64,000 nucleotides of DNA from Bolinopsis microptera (Eukaryota; Ctenophora; Tentaculata; Lobata; Bolinopsidae), in NCBI RefSeq assembly GCF_026151205.1, contig NC_087078.1, positions 13,623,118 to 13,687,117 of the forward strand, written 5' to 3'. Position numbers and translations under genes: made by a program. The notes below the pieces were generated by a model. It worked only from the letters and a program-made list of their open reading frames with translations, had not been told where the DNA came from and made no database searches. This document shows, piece by piece, positions 32,101 through 43,191 of the stretch; the stretch's first letter is position 1; every line of letters begins with the position of its first letter.

Positions 32101-35100
32101 GCTATCCGTACCTCTATATCTAGCCATTTGTTTTATTAGTAGCTGTTAGCTATTCCAGTTATTTCTATTCATTTAAAATATAAGCCTTTTTACTTGGTCA
32201 AGCCACGAATGACAGATTAGAAAACTAAAATTTCAAATATTATTTCACTTGGATATGAAGAAAAAGCCATCTTTCTATAGATTTCAGGGCCACAGGCCAA
32301 TTGCCAAAAGTTTGGTTAGCAAAAAATTTAGCAGACGGAAAAGATTTAAGCAATTAATTTGGTCTGCAAAAAATTTGGGCGAGAGGCCCGCTCAAATTTT
32401 TTGTCGCCCAAATTTTTGGGAATTAAGGTATTTTAAACTATTTTAAACTATTTTCACAACTACAAATAAATGTATTTATTAAAACTGATGAATATATGGA
32501 ATGTACATTGTACACCCTGTTAGTAGAAGTCTATTCGTTCGTTTGTTTCCCACCTAACTCATGCTGTTCAACTATTTGCATATTACCTAATCTTACTGAG
32601 TGCTGATATTATAGACAATTGATCACTACAAGTTGGTGTCTAGCTGAATTGTTAGTTGGTACAGTTGGAGACTAAGCACGAGCGGAGAGATAGGAGGATA
32701 TATCCTCCGGTAACTCGTCCTCTGTGTTATAGATCTAGATTGTAGACTAAGGGAACGCTGTATAAATATTGACCACATAACACATTTGATATAATCACAA
32801 ACGGCTAAGAACCGAACTTATCGGTCTATGAATTTGGCTGCTGGACTGGAAACGGTCAGATATCAATCTGTTTCCCTGTTCGCTAGACAAGAACCGAGTG
32901 GCAAACAGGAAAATTATAATTTAACTGAATAGTTTTGAAATTTCTAACGCTCGCGCTGGTTGCTAGATGTCAGAAAATTATTTTAAAAAATTAACGTTAA
33001 CGTTTGAAATTTCTGTGATCCTATGCTAAGGACCCGGCATGTAGCCTTTTTGCCCGGCATCAGATCTCGAGACATGCATTTAGGTCCCAATATCAGACTG
33101 TGAGTACTCCAGATCAAATTATCAAAAAATACAATTTTTCTTCAAAAGTTTTGAAATTTTTAGTTGATATACCGGATTGGAACCGGAACCGAATATTAAA
33201 GCCGGATTATCCAGCGAGGACGATATTCGTATGTTATACGATTCTTCATTATCGTTTATTTTTAAAGTATTCCTAGTTTTATTATCTCAATAATTTCGCG
33301 ATTTAGTCTGAATAAGTTGTATTTTAGTTAGACTGTGAATCAGATAACTGCATTGAAAGCAGTCTAATCTAGTAATAATCTCTCTCTTCAGGCTGAAGCC
33401 TGTATTTGTCCGTAAAGCAGACCGGATAACACTACAGGAACGAGATGCACGTCAATTAATTGAAGATCAGAAACAAGAGGTAAACTTAAGTTTAAATGGT
33501 GAAAAGAAGTTACAATTTACAGCAATTAATTTTAGTCTGGAGATCCTAATATCATGAAAAACTACAGAACATTTTCAATTCCAAGGTTCTTGGGAAAACT
33601 AAAGAATGGCACTTAAATTTCAAATGGGTTAACGAGTATTTAAAACGTCATTACGTGGGAACGGTGAAAATAAGAAAATGTAGAAATGTTGTTAGATCAA
33701 CCCCAGAGTTCGCTACGTTGATCCAATGAGGCTCATCTTTGTTAATATCTTTGTTAATATCTTTGTTAATATAAAGAAAACAATTGTTTCTCCCTACATG
33801 AAAAGCTGTTAAGCTTGGTCAAGTTCTTTTATTCTTGTTATAAGTTTGACTTGTACTCATAGTAAAGGGGCTAATCGGGAGGGGGGGGGGGGGGGTTCTG
33901 TACGTGACGTCGACTAAGTGTAATTTTGGAATTTTTCAAAAGACTCACCCGCCCCCTTCGCGGTACTAACTGTTTTTTCGGATAATATTTTACCCCCCTG
34001 CACCCCTTTAGCCGGCTTTTGTGGTACTAACTGTTGAGAAATCACGGGGTACTAAATGTGTTTTGGTATATAAAATAAGATACACGACTCCGATTATAGG
34101 TCATATATGACAATATTTTATCTTGACAATTACATTGGCTCCATTCCCAAATCATAACTTCATAATACTCACATCCTTAGTATTCATTTTGTTATTAATG
34201 GCTTAATGGCTAACAATTAATAAGTCTATGATGATGAAAAGTATTGCTTCTCAAGACCTAGGAATTCTGTTAAAATATAAATTTAAAATAACACAGCTGC
34301 TAACACATGTACTGTATTAAAATATACAGTGTCATATTTAAAGAGTATTGGCAGATGGCAAAATGTGGTGTGTGAAGGCGATATTGAAGGTTACCCAAAT
34401 GTAATAGAGCAATGTAATACTAATAGTTCAGTTTATAATATCCCCCGAGTCCCGACTTTAACCTTTATATGGTTACTCTCGATACGTTCATTTACTCTTT
34501 ATAGTGTCCAATATTAAACCACACCCTTGCCAGTGCCCAGTGTCCAATGTTATTCCTTTAAAATCACACTCTTGCCAGTGTACAATGTTATTCCTTTTAA
34601 ATCACACCCTTGTCAGTGTACAATGTTATTCCTTTTAAATTACGCACTTGTCAGTGTCCAATGTGTTTCCTTTTCCAATCACACCCTTGCTGGTGTCCAA
34701 TGTGTTTCCCTTTAAACCACACCCTTTCCAGGTGGACAAAGCTCGAAAAGAGAACAAGAAGAAAGAATCCCACCTGTTAGTTGAACAGATAATAAAGGAG
34801 GAAATGACAGCAGAACATCTCCAGAACCAAGCTGCCGATAGCGACGATGACGGTACATAAAACTTTGTTACTCTTAAATCTTAATCGCTTGATCTGTTTA
34901 AACGGTCCGGTTACGTGTGGTATTGAGTTACAAATAATGATGGGGTGTGAGGTGATCACCACGTGACATAACACACACCACGTGACATAACACACACCAC
35001 GTGACATAACACACACCACGTGACACACCACATACCACGTGATGGGGGTGTATTTCAGCCAGAACGACTCAAGTTATTGGAACTTTATTGATTTTGTGGT

Positions 35101-35949
35101 GATTAATTAATATTGTGTGAGAACTTAGTTGGTTATATGACATCAATGCCAAGGGTAAAATAGCTCCACCCCTGGCTCTTGTGTGTTATCATTTAGATTT
35201 ATGTAAATATTAATGTAATATATTTTTCGAAAATCTATTGGTGAACATTATTAGAAACTCAGCCAAATAAAAAATTTTCTGAAGGAGCGGCAATTAACAC
35301 CGACGATGAGAACGAAGAAGAGGAATATGAAGGTTGGAAAGTTCGAGAATTGAAGAGAATTAAAACTGTCAGGGAAGCAAGAGAAGCGAGAGAAAAGGAG
35401 GTGCGTTAATTTGAATAAATATATTCGACACTGTTACTAGATGAAGATTGCTGGGATAAGACAGTTACTCTGTGTTGACTTATGTTCTATTTTGTTCTAT
35501 TTTGTTCTATTTTGTTCTATAAACTCCCTCCCCAGGCGTCTGAACTGGACAAAGTACGAAACATGACAGAAGAAGAACGTAGGTTATGGCAGAGAATGAA
35601 CCCCAAACATCTGACTAACAAAGCAGAGAAAGGAAAATACCGGTTCCTCCAGAAATACTACCACCGTGGTGCGTTCTACCTCGACAACGAGGACACCACA
35701 CTCAAACAGGACTTTTCCAAACCAACCCTCGAGGATCACTTTGACAAGTCCATCTTGCCCAAAGTCATGCAGGTTAAAAACTTTGGTCGGAGTGGTAGGA
35801 CGAAGTACACTCATTTGTTAGACCAGGATACTACAAGTGCTGACTCACCCTGGTCACAGACTAACCAAATGAACACTAAGTTCCACGCTACTGCGGGGGG
35901 CACTAAACTTCAGTTTACTAAACCTAGCTCTAGGAAGAAGGAGAGGTGA
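29120..35949 (+). CDS. MFAP1: Microfibrillar-associated protein 1 (spliceosomal), 9 exons
   Basis: Exons 29120-29265, 29487-29569, 29740-29868, 30397-30515, 30737-30891, 33392-33479, 34732-34852, 35285-35400 and 35536-35949 join in frame (1371 nt, 456 codons). Diagnostic blocks match the animal MFAP1 family: [35 protein letters not shown], several Glu/Ser-rich acidic stretches, [37 protein letters not shown], and the conserved C-terminus [20 protein letters not shown]...[20 protein letters not shown]-type sequence. MFAP1 is a nuclear U4/U6.U5 tri-snRNP-associated protein needed for pre-mRNA splicing. The N-terminal ~25 residues are unlike vertebrate ones. The exon 8 acceptor is AAG rather than CAG, the only one that keeps the frame. 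GPATCH11 follows 636 bp downstream. Confidence 0.93.
30869..31068 (+). repeat. Fourfold tandem repeat of MFAP1 exon 5 end plus splice donor
   Basis: The end of exon 5 and its donor (gacgatatcggacctag|gtaagt) followed by accgaccggtctg is repeated. Identical GGTAAGT donors start at 30892, 30946, 30999 and 31042, so the spacings are 54, 53 and 43 bp. Use of any donor but the first adds an immediate TAA after the Arg codon. Confidence 0.9.
31558..32428 (+). mobile_element. Pogo/Tc1-like transposon remnant with TA duplication
   Basis: Inverted ends CCTTA(G/A)TTCCCAAAAATTTG at 31558 and 32428, each flanked by TA (31556-31557, 32429-32430), the target duplication of Tc1/mariner/pogo elements. The word AAATTTGGGC is repeated near both ends. 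It lies in MFAP1 intron 5 and keeps only the last part of a transposase, so it is an internally deleted, immobile copy. Confidence 0.75.
31830..32093 (+). pseudogene. C-terminal fragment of a pogo/Tigger-like transposase
   Basis: 87 codons. Contains [26 protein letters not shown] and [13 protein letters not shown], which resemble the C-terminal end of DDE transposases of the pogo/Tigger type (HAKW..E..., GF..SGI..A). The catalytic DDE residues would lie upstream and are missing. The terminal repeats and TA duplication around it support the assignment. Confidence 0.55.
34548..34731 (+). repeat. 38-bp tandem repeat ending at the MFAP1 exon 7 acceptor
   Basis: Unit starts at about 34548, 34586, 34624, 34662 and 34701 (periods 38, 38, 38, 39). 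Each unit carries CACCCTTG(C/T)CAG or a variant, and the last forms the tract and AG used to splice exon 7 at 34732. Confidence 0.8.
34958..35040 (+). repeat. 20-bp tandem repeat containing CACGTG
   Basis: About four copies of CACGTGACATAACACACAC in MFAP1 intron 7, each with one palindromic CACGTG (E-box-type) site. Confidence 0.75.
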
Positions 35950-36496
35950 GAGTAGGGGCCAGGGGGGGGGACAACTAATGTTGCTCCTCCTCCATCCACC
36001 CTCCACCCAGAATCTGTTTCGTTACATCACCAAGACAAGTTTGTTTTATCCCCAAGATTCATCACATTTGAGAAAGTTCCTGACCACTTCAGATTTTCTG
36101 TAGACTTGTTAACAATCTGGATACCTTCAGAGCTCTTTATTTTCCCGACTTTATAGTAATTTAATAATTTGTCGATATTTTACCATTTTAAGTCTGATAG
36201 CCAGTTTCATTGGTGATGTGTTGATGTTTATTAAAACGTGTATGATGTCATTTGTGATCTAATTCTAGTTCTTGTAGGGTGCTTATTTATGTAGCTCATA
36301 TTTATTTTTATTCTCCCTCATTATATTGCTCTACACGAAATGACTGAATTTTCAGCCAACCTCTTAATTTGAAATACTGTACGACATCTGACTTCATAAC
36401 CCTTGTATTATTGAAATTTTGACTTTATGAAAGTACACCAAATGTCACTATGAGATATCCTGAAATGTAAACCAAAATATCCTGAAACATCACACA

Positions 36497-36571
36497 AATA
36501 AAAGCATGCACAAACATGCACTTCCCCAGAAGCTGACCCCACTCTGACCCCACTCTGACCCCACTCCACAG
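36497..36571 (+). promoter_or_regulatory. MFAP1 poly(A) signal next to a GPATCH11 leader splice acceptor
   Basis: AATAAA at 36497-36502. Next come three tandem CTGACCCCACT units (about 36532-36566), a pyrimidine-rich tract ending in CACAG at 36571, 15 bp before the GPATCH11 ATG. The AG could accept a cis 5'-UTR intron or a trans-spliced leader. Confidence 0.45.
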
Positions 36572-36585
36572 CCTCTAGCTTCACA

Positions 36586-39500
36586 ATGGCTGACGATTAC
36601 ATGTCGGATAGTTTCCTGGAGCAGGTCTGTGACGTGCGACCTGGTTTGGTGAGGGGGGTGGGAAAGAGAAAACTAGAGGTGCACAAGAGGCAGCTATCCA
36701 ACAAGCGTGTAGGTACACAATATTGTTATTAATAGTATTTTAATATCTAGATACTATATATCATTAATGAGAGTTACCTTATCGGACCTTATTTGGGCAG
36801 ACATTACGTGGAGGTTCTTTCTCTTCAGAGCTCATGGCCGGCCAAATGAAGTTCGACTAAAGGTGTACATAGTTAATCTTTCTGGTTGATCAAGTACTTT
36901 TGCAAATGTAGAATGACCAGATCTTGCTCGTTTGTAACTGTTTTCAATCCAGAATGCAAAAGATCAGTCTAGTTCGAAGAAATTGAATGCTAAAGAAACT
37001 TTGATGAAAGGCCTCGAAACCAACGTTATAAGTGAAGATAACCCTGGATTTAAGATGATGCAGAAAATGGGTTTCAAACAGGGGGTTGGACTCGGGAAGC
37101 AAGGTAAATTGCATTAATTAACAGCGACCCTAAATATCGTATGGTATTTTTGGCGCACATTTACATTTTACACTGGCTTCTGTTATTAACTATTTCCAAT
37201 AATTGTCCAGTTACAGAAACATCACTCTCAATAATTACCGATAGTTCTGGTACACTTTAGATATACCAATAAAATTGATATTGCAATATTATGTTGCTCG
37301 TATAACGCTCACTAATACACAGATTGGTTTACATCGAGAATAATGGTAATCTGTAAATAAAGGTCTAGAAAGTTTGCAGTTTTAGATCTATTAAAGGGTT
37401 TGTCATGCTGATGTTGGCACTGTTATTGACCACAGCATTGTTTGTGATGGTCTCTGCAGACTTTCTTTGTACACTAAGGAATTATTTTGTGCACAGTATA
37501 CACGTACTCTAGACTGGTTTCTATTTTCTGGCGACAAATGGTAAGGTTACACCACTGTATCTGATAGGTTAGAGTAGTTTTCAGAGTCATTGTTTTCTTT
37601 AACTTCAGTCTTCTAGTTCCACAACAAGCCGCGGGATTGTTAGCTAAATTTTAAAGTGTGTACGCACTACGCATTTTACCTCGTGACGCGTAGGCAGCAT
37701 GTAAACACGAATGTGATTAGTCGTTAGGGACGAATACTACTTTCTATGTAGCACAGCAGGATAGTGTGTACTTAACGGTTTATTGTAGGCTTTTGAAGAT
37801 GGCTGAAGAAAGTAACCCATCACTTCAAAATGCCCCAGCGAAATGGGCTTAATATGTCACTGCATGTTTCGAATTTTGATTTCAGTTTTTTTTTAGTGTC
37901 ATGTCCTTGATTGGTGTATATGTGCGGTAAACTTTGAGCATCTCTGATGGCGCTAATCTGAACTCGACTGAGTTCCCTTCATCTGAGCTTAACTAGCCAG
38001 TAGTTAAGCTACCGATGAAGGGAAAAATTACCCATGATCGGGGACAAATATATTAAAATTATCATGTAAAAAGGAACGCGCGATCAAATTTAAATAATGA
38101 AAATACTGAATTTTCATATAAAACGTACTATTTTATTGCGCGCGTGGTAGACTCCATGCTGAACGAAATTCTGTGTTATGAAACTGAACACTCCATTTCC
38201 ACTTTTTAATTTTCCATTTACCCCTCAATCACGAAATAAGGTATTTTAATGTCTACTCTGTATGTTCAGGCGAAGGAAGAGTGGAACCCATAAAGATTGA
38301 ACCCTTCAAGAAGAAGTCCGCTGGACTAGGGCAAGCTGCAGCAAAAGAGGAAGAATGCAGAAAAAGGCTAAAAATGGAGCAAGCACGTTTAGCTGCTTAC
38401 AAAGTAAGTGTTTTTCATCATGCTGTCTTGCCCATGGTTTTTGAACATTAAGAATTAATATTACGCTATCATACATTTTGTGATGCTCTTATTACAATTT
38501 GTCACTGTAAGGCTTTCCAATATCACATCATGTAAAACACGCTGCCACAGCGGAACGAAGCCCAGCTGCTGCAACAGTTCCGAAAGAACAAAAGTCAAGA
38601 AGCAGAGATGAAGCACATGCTGAGTACGGTGAGAAAGTGCCAGAACGTTTGTCGTCAGATGGATGAAAAGTGTGGGATAGTACCGCGAGAGATCTGGTAT
38701 TGGCCTCCACAGAAACCTCAAGAGAATTTGGAGTCTGACGAGGACGAGGACGAGGACGAGGTTAATTAACAGATTATTGACTATTCTTGCTAAAATTTAC
38801 TCTAATATGTAATACGATTACAGAATATATTCTGTGCTGACTGCTGATTCAGTTAAATCAGCAGAATATAATATGTATCGACCTGGTATGGAGGGAGAGG
38901 AGCCAACAGAAGAGAGGAGGGGAGAGGTTGGCTATTTTTGTTTTTGGGTTCAAATGATACAGTCGTTGCCTCACTCAGATTCCGCCCTACAGCTGACACA
39001 TCTAGGATGGACACAAGGCCATCTAGATTGAGAAGAGATAGCACCACATCTGTGGAAAGCCATAGTAGTGAAGCATTCAGAACCCCCTTCACTAGAAGAC
39101 GAATGAACAGTGACCAACAGAGATCCACTGCTCCAAATGATTTTTTAGAAAAACTTATGGAGAACATGAAGCAGGGCTTCAGTCAACAACGAGCAGAGAT
39201 AGGAATTATGAAACAGGGCATAGACACACAGATAGAAGCCCTCTGGAAACAACTGAGCTCCATCAACCAACTCAGCCTTCCCCAACCACCAACATTCCAC
39301 CAGTACCAACTACCCAACCAAATGGTACAACCCCCAACTGCCCCGTGGAACAACGGCCAGAATCAGTGTTCCATCTACTAAATGCGCAGTGTCTATCCCC
39401 TAAAGCCACCAGCACGACAAAGTGGAAAATACCCTTCATTTCCGATACCATTCTCAACAACAAAAATACTTTCGTGCCATTCATGGGGATAACAGAAACG

Positions 39501-42500
39501 TGGCTGAAGAGCTACATTACCGATGCACAATTACAGGTAAAAAACTATTCAGTCTTCAGATCAGATAGAGACCTGAGAAACAATGGAGGTGCATTGTTAT
39601 ACGTTCACAGCTCATATATTGTGTCTGACTACAAAAGTTTTGGCGACAAATTCTGTAATTGTGTAATCCTCAGGATAGAGGAACTGAACTGTGTTACCGC
39701 AACAGTCTATAGACCACCTGACTGCCCGGTGGCTTCGTTCAGATATATATTAGAGCAGATTCAATTATTCATTGACTCAAGACCTGAAGAAAATCAGGAG
39801 CTCTACGTAACAGGAGATTTCAACTTACCCAATATAGATTGGAAAATATTAACTGCAGACAGCTCTCTAGGGAAGAGAGGAACAGAGTCGGCGACCCTTC
39901 TACTTGACTTCATGTCGAAAAATCTTCTCTCACAAATCATTAACCAGCCGACACGTGGTAACAACACCATTGACCTGGTCTTAACCAACCGTGTGCAATA
40001 TGTTTGTGAGACACAGTCCACAGAAACTAGTTTATCTGACCATAATCTTGTGTCCGTAGTTCTAGGCTACGACGCCAGAAGAAATGAAAACTACTATCAC
40101 AATGTGAAGGAAGCAGAGGATTTCACATACTTTAGCCTCAACCTCCACAAAGCAGATCTTGATGCCATAAACAGAAAACTCATAGATGTTGAATGGAACA
40201 CACTTCATAATCTGTGCCCACAAGAAGATGACGGATCGATGTTTGCAGAAATCGTCCGACTGACAACACTACAGATCTGCTATGCCCATACCCCTCTCAA
40301 GGAAACTCCAGCAGCTAATGCCAGGCCCAAAATAAGCCGACCCAGAAGGATACTATACAGAAAAAAGAGAAAACTCAAGGCACGCATCAGATGTCTTAAG
40401 ATATTAAACCCGGACTCCCTCTCCTTACCTACCCTAGAACATAAAGTAAATCTGATGGCTTATGAAATTCAACAAAACATAAGTATGGAGATTAACGGAA
40501 GAGAGCGCAAAGCTGTACAATGCGTTAAGAAAAACCCGAAATATTTCTTCAGCTATGCAAAAAGATTTTCTAAGCTGAAATCAAATATCGGTCCGCTAAG
40601 AAGCAGCTCCACAGGAACACTACAACATGATGCTAAGAAAATGGCGGAGATCCTTCAAGACCAATATTCTTCAGTGTTTAGTGACCCTGACAACGAGAAG
40701 AAAAAAGACACAACCAGCAATATAACATCGCCCTCAGAAAAGTTAACATCATTCAACTTTAGTAAAGAGGACCTCATCACAGCTATTGATGAAATTGATG
40801 CTGACTCGGCAACATCTGATGGGGACATTCCAGCAAGGATACTGAAAGCTTGCAAACAACCGCTTTCAGAAGCCCTGATGATCATTTGGGAGAACTCCTT
40901 CAGAAATGGTCAAGTTCCTTCAGTCTATAAGGAACAATATATCACACCAGTGTTTAAAAAAGGAAACAAAACAGACCCGGGAAATTATAGACCTGTCTCG
41001 TTAACTTCCCATATGATAAAAGTGTTTGAGAGAGTACTAAGAAAGAACATGGTAGAGCACTTGGAGTCGAATCACATATTCTCTAAGAAGCAACACGGCT
41101 TCCGGAAAGGTAGAAGCTGTCTTACACAGTTATTACAACACATGGACTACATCCTAAACAACTACCTAGACAGCTCCGAAACAGACGTGATATACCTTGA
41201 TTATGCTAAAGCCTTCGACAAGGTGGATCATTCCCTACTTCTTAAAAAGGTTAAGTCGTATGGAATACAAGGTAATCTGTACAAATGGATTGAGCAATTC
41301 CTCCTTGATAGGACTCAAACGGTCATTGTCGACGGAAAGCATTCTAGGCCAATGCCGGTTATCAGTGGAGTACCGCAGGGGACTGTACTTGGTCCAATCC
41401 TCTTTCTTCTTTACGTCAACGATCTAGATCAGTACGTGAAAGATTCCAAACTTAGCAGCTTTGCCGATGACACCCGAATAGGCAGAAAAATATCGACGTT
41501 AAACGACTGCAATCTTCTTCAAGAAGATCTAAACAGAATCATACGTTGGTCCGAGGACAACAACATGAAACTGCACGAAAACAAGTTTGAACTTGTTTGC
41601 TATAGAACACCGGCCTCTAAATCACTTTCAGAGGAGCTGCCATTTATGAGTGACATCACAAACTACACCACTCCAAATGGATCAGTCATAGAAAGAAGCC
41701 CATTAGTGCGTGACCTAGGAGTCAACATGTCCGATGATTACTCCTGGACACCACATATCAACATCATGGTTGACAAGGCACGTCAGATGGCATCTTGGGT
41801 TCTTGGAGTATTCAAAGACAGGACAACACCTGTTATGCTCCAGCTCTACAAATCCCTAATAAGGTCCAGAGTGGAGTACTGCTGCCCGCTTTGGAATCCA
41901 AACAAGATCTATGATATCCAGTCTATCGAGAGCATACAACGCCAGTTCACTAGACGAATTCTAGGGCTGAGAGACACCGATTATTGGAATAGACTGAAGG
42001 AACTGAAACTTGCATCACTGCAAAGACGCCGAGAACGCTACACCATCATACATCTGTGGAAAGTTCTCCAGGGTATATGTCCAAATGACCTAGATGTACA
42101 GTTCAGAGAGAATGCCAGACTGGGAGTTAAAGTTATACTCCCTTCTCTCACAAAAAAAGCATCAGCTGCTGCACGCTCCACCTACGACCACTCATTCGCA
42201 GTGAGAGCTGGAAGACTCTGGAATGTTCTCCCCAAAATTGTCAATACTCAAAGGACTTTGACAAGCTTCAAGACATCTCTTGGAAACTTCCTAGACACCC
42301 TTCCAGACAAGCCCCCTACTCCTGGATACAGTGCAGAAAACTCTAACTCGATAATAGACTGGTGCAGTCAAGGAGGTGGTCCGCAGATTGCGTGATGGCC
42401 GTGAAGATGCCTACTTCTAAACCTATCAATAGGTTCAATAGGTAGGTTCACTCGTAAAAACAACAATATAAGATGTTGATTGGCCACAAAGTATTAAGTG

Positions 42501-43191
42501 AGTACGTAATATGTAAACGACCCTTATTGGCGCCCCCCTAAGATGGCCCATTGCCCCCCGGCCCCCCCCCCCCCAGCGGGGCCCTTCGTTACGCCATTGA
42601 AAGTGAGTACGTAATATGTAAACGACCCCTATTCTTAAGTTCCAATCGAGTTTTTCGTGGCTCCACTGGCTCTGTTGTGTTTTCAAACTGCTTAAAATCA
42701 ACAGCCTTGATAACAGTGGTATTCCTTATGAAATAAGAATAATTACAATTAAAGTAATTACAAATTAGCATAACAAGGCATGGCGCCCTGGTAACTTTTT
42801 ATCAGACCTGTTCATTTGCAGGCTAATGCGAATTAAAACACTGATAAACCTCTATCGGGAATTCCAGTAAATCAGGGATCGGATGAACAGTTATATACTG
42901 TATTATCATATCAAATTAAACACTGTCTGATATACAGCTCTCGCATCCGATTTGAATAAACTTGCTAAATCACCACTTCAACAGCAGGAGGAAGAGCAGC
43001 CAGATCCAGAGAATGTCATATTACCGGAACTAGACGCGTATCTGAGATACCAACACAGCTACTGTGTGTGGTGTGGAGTGAAGTACATGCACAGAGAAGA
43101 CTTGATCACCCACTGCCCTGGAGACACTCAACAGGCACACGACCAGGATGATGCCGGGGACTTTGCCGGGGACACAGACTTTGCAGATTGA
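36586..43191 (+). CDS. GPATCH11: G-patch domain-containing protein 11, 5 exons
   Basis: Exons 36586-36708, 36953-37103, 38270-38403, 38551-38760 and about 42985-43191 join in frame to about 274 codons. Family marks: N-terminal MSDSFLEQVCDVRPGL; G-patch (GFKMMQKMGFKQGVGLGK then GEGRVEPI) split between exons 2 and 3; coiled-coil/basic region; PREIWYWP; acidic DEDEDEDE stretch; and the C-terminal CVWCGVKYMHREDL Cys-His motif. G-patch proteins activate DEAH RNA helicases; GPATCH11 (CCDC75) is linked to kinetochore and RNA processing in vertebrates. The start of exon 5 is uncertain by 3 nt (two CAG acceptors), and the exon 4 donor GTTAAT is weak. Intron 4 carries a whole LINE in sense orientation. 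Confidence 0.9.
39007..39381 (+). CDS. Small LINE ORF1 of copy G, coiled-coil
   Basis: From the ATG at 39007 (the frame is open from 38938), about 124 codons with a basic N-terminus (MDTRPSRLRRDS), a central amphipathic helix (FLEKLMENMKQGF...) and a Pro/Gln-rich end. No zinc finger. The stop TAA at 39379-39381 lies inside the start of ORF2. It could be a shortened ORF1; its function is only inferred from position. Confidence 0.5.
   Translation: MDTRPSRLRRDSTTSVESHSSEAFRTPFTRRRMNSDQQRSTAPNDFLEKLMENMKQGFSQQRAEIGIMKQGIDTQIEALWKQLSSINQLSLPQPPTFHQYQLPNQMVQPPTAPWNNGQNQCSIY
39345..42395 (+). CDS. LINE ORF2 of copy G: endonuclease and reverse transcriptase
   Basis: About 1016 open codons. AP endonuclease: LLNAQCLSPK, GITETWLK (catalytic Glu), YVTGDFNLPNIDW, SLSDHNLV. 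RT: YRPVSLTSHMIKVFERVL, QHGFRKGRSCLTQL, IYLDYAKAFDKVDH, SGVPQGTVLGPILFLLYVNDL, SSFADDTRIG, VRDLGVNMSDDYSW. C-terminal SLQRRRERYTIIHLWKVLQG and GRLWNVLP are typical of this LINE group. The frame has no early ATG; the first (39483) would remove the first endonuclease strand, so initiation by reinitiation or frameshift from ORF1 (37-nt overlap, -1 relation) is likely. All catalytic residues are present, so the copy could be recent. Confidence 0.9.
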   Translation: MEQRPESVFHLLNAQCLSPKATSTTKWKIPFISDTILNNKNTFVPFMGITETWLKSYITDAQLQVKNYSVFRSDRDLRNNGGALLYVHSSYIVSDYKSFGDKFCNCVILRIEELNCVTATVYRPPDCPVASFRYILEQIQLFIDSRPEENQELYVTGDFNLPNIDWKILTADSSLGKRGTESATLLLDFMSKNLLSQIINQPTRGNNTIDLVLTNRVQYVCETQSTETSLSDHNLVSVVLGYDARRNENYYHNVKEAEDFTYFSLNLHKADLDAINRKLIDVEWNTLHNLCPQEDDGSMFAEIVRLTTLQICYAHTPLKETPAANARPKISRPRRILYRKKRKLKARIRCLKILNPDSLSLPTLEHKVNLMAYEIQQNISMEINGRERKAVQCVKKNPKYFFSYAKRFSKLKSNIGPLRSSSTGTLQHDAKKMAEILQDQYSSVFSDPDNEKKKDTTSNITSPSEKLTSFNFSKEDLITAIDEIDADSATSDGDIPARILKACKQPLSEALMIIWENSFRNGQVPSVYKEQYITPVFKKGNKTDPGNYRPVSLTSHMIKVFERVLRKNMVEHLESNHIFSKKQHGFRKGRSCLTQLLQHMDYILNNYLDSSETDVIYLDYAKAFDKVDHSLLLKKVKSYGIQGNLYKWIEQFLLDRTQTVIVDGKHSRPMPVISGVPQGTVLGPILFLLYVNDLDQYVKDSKLSSFADDTRIGRKISTLNDCNLLQEDLNRIIRWSEDNNMKLHENKFELVCYRTPASKSLSEELPFMSDITNYTTPNGSVIERSPLVRDLGVNMSDDYSWTPHINIMVDKARQMASWVLGVFKDRTTPVMLQLYKSLIRSRVEYCCPLWNPNKIYDIQSIESIQRQFTRRILGLRDTDYWNRLKELKLASLQRRRERYTIIHLWKVLQGICPNDLDVQFRENARLGVKVILPSLTKKASAAARSTYDHSFAVRAGRLWNVLPKIVNTQRTLTSFKTSLGNFLDTLPDKPPTPGYSAENSNSIIDWCSQGGGPQIA
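42497..42633. mobile_element. MITE end split by a GC-rich insert
   Basis: agtgagtacgtaatatgt plus aaacgaccc occurs twice in the same direction, at 42497-42528 and 42602-42633, around a 73-bp C-rich insert. The word is the reverse complement of the MITE end at 27781. The pair looks like a ~32-bp duplication around an insertion. Confidence 0.5.

Larger units (their letters stand above)
38870..42470 (+). mobile_element. CR1/L2-like LINE copy G in GPATCH11 intron 4
   Basis: A short ORF1 and a complete ORF2 with no stops, in the sense direction of the host gene. Outer limits are approximate. The 3' end after 42395 has imperfect ATAGGTTCA repeats at 42418-42450. No target duplication was recognised. 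Confidence 0.75.

Noticed and set aside
38834-39031. Extra GPATCH11 exon (EYNMYRPGMEG...)
   Set aside because: An AG acceptor and GT donor exist, but the phase does not fit exon 4 in that frame and family length is met without it; kept as an open alternative only.
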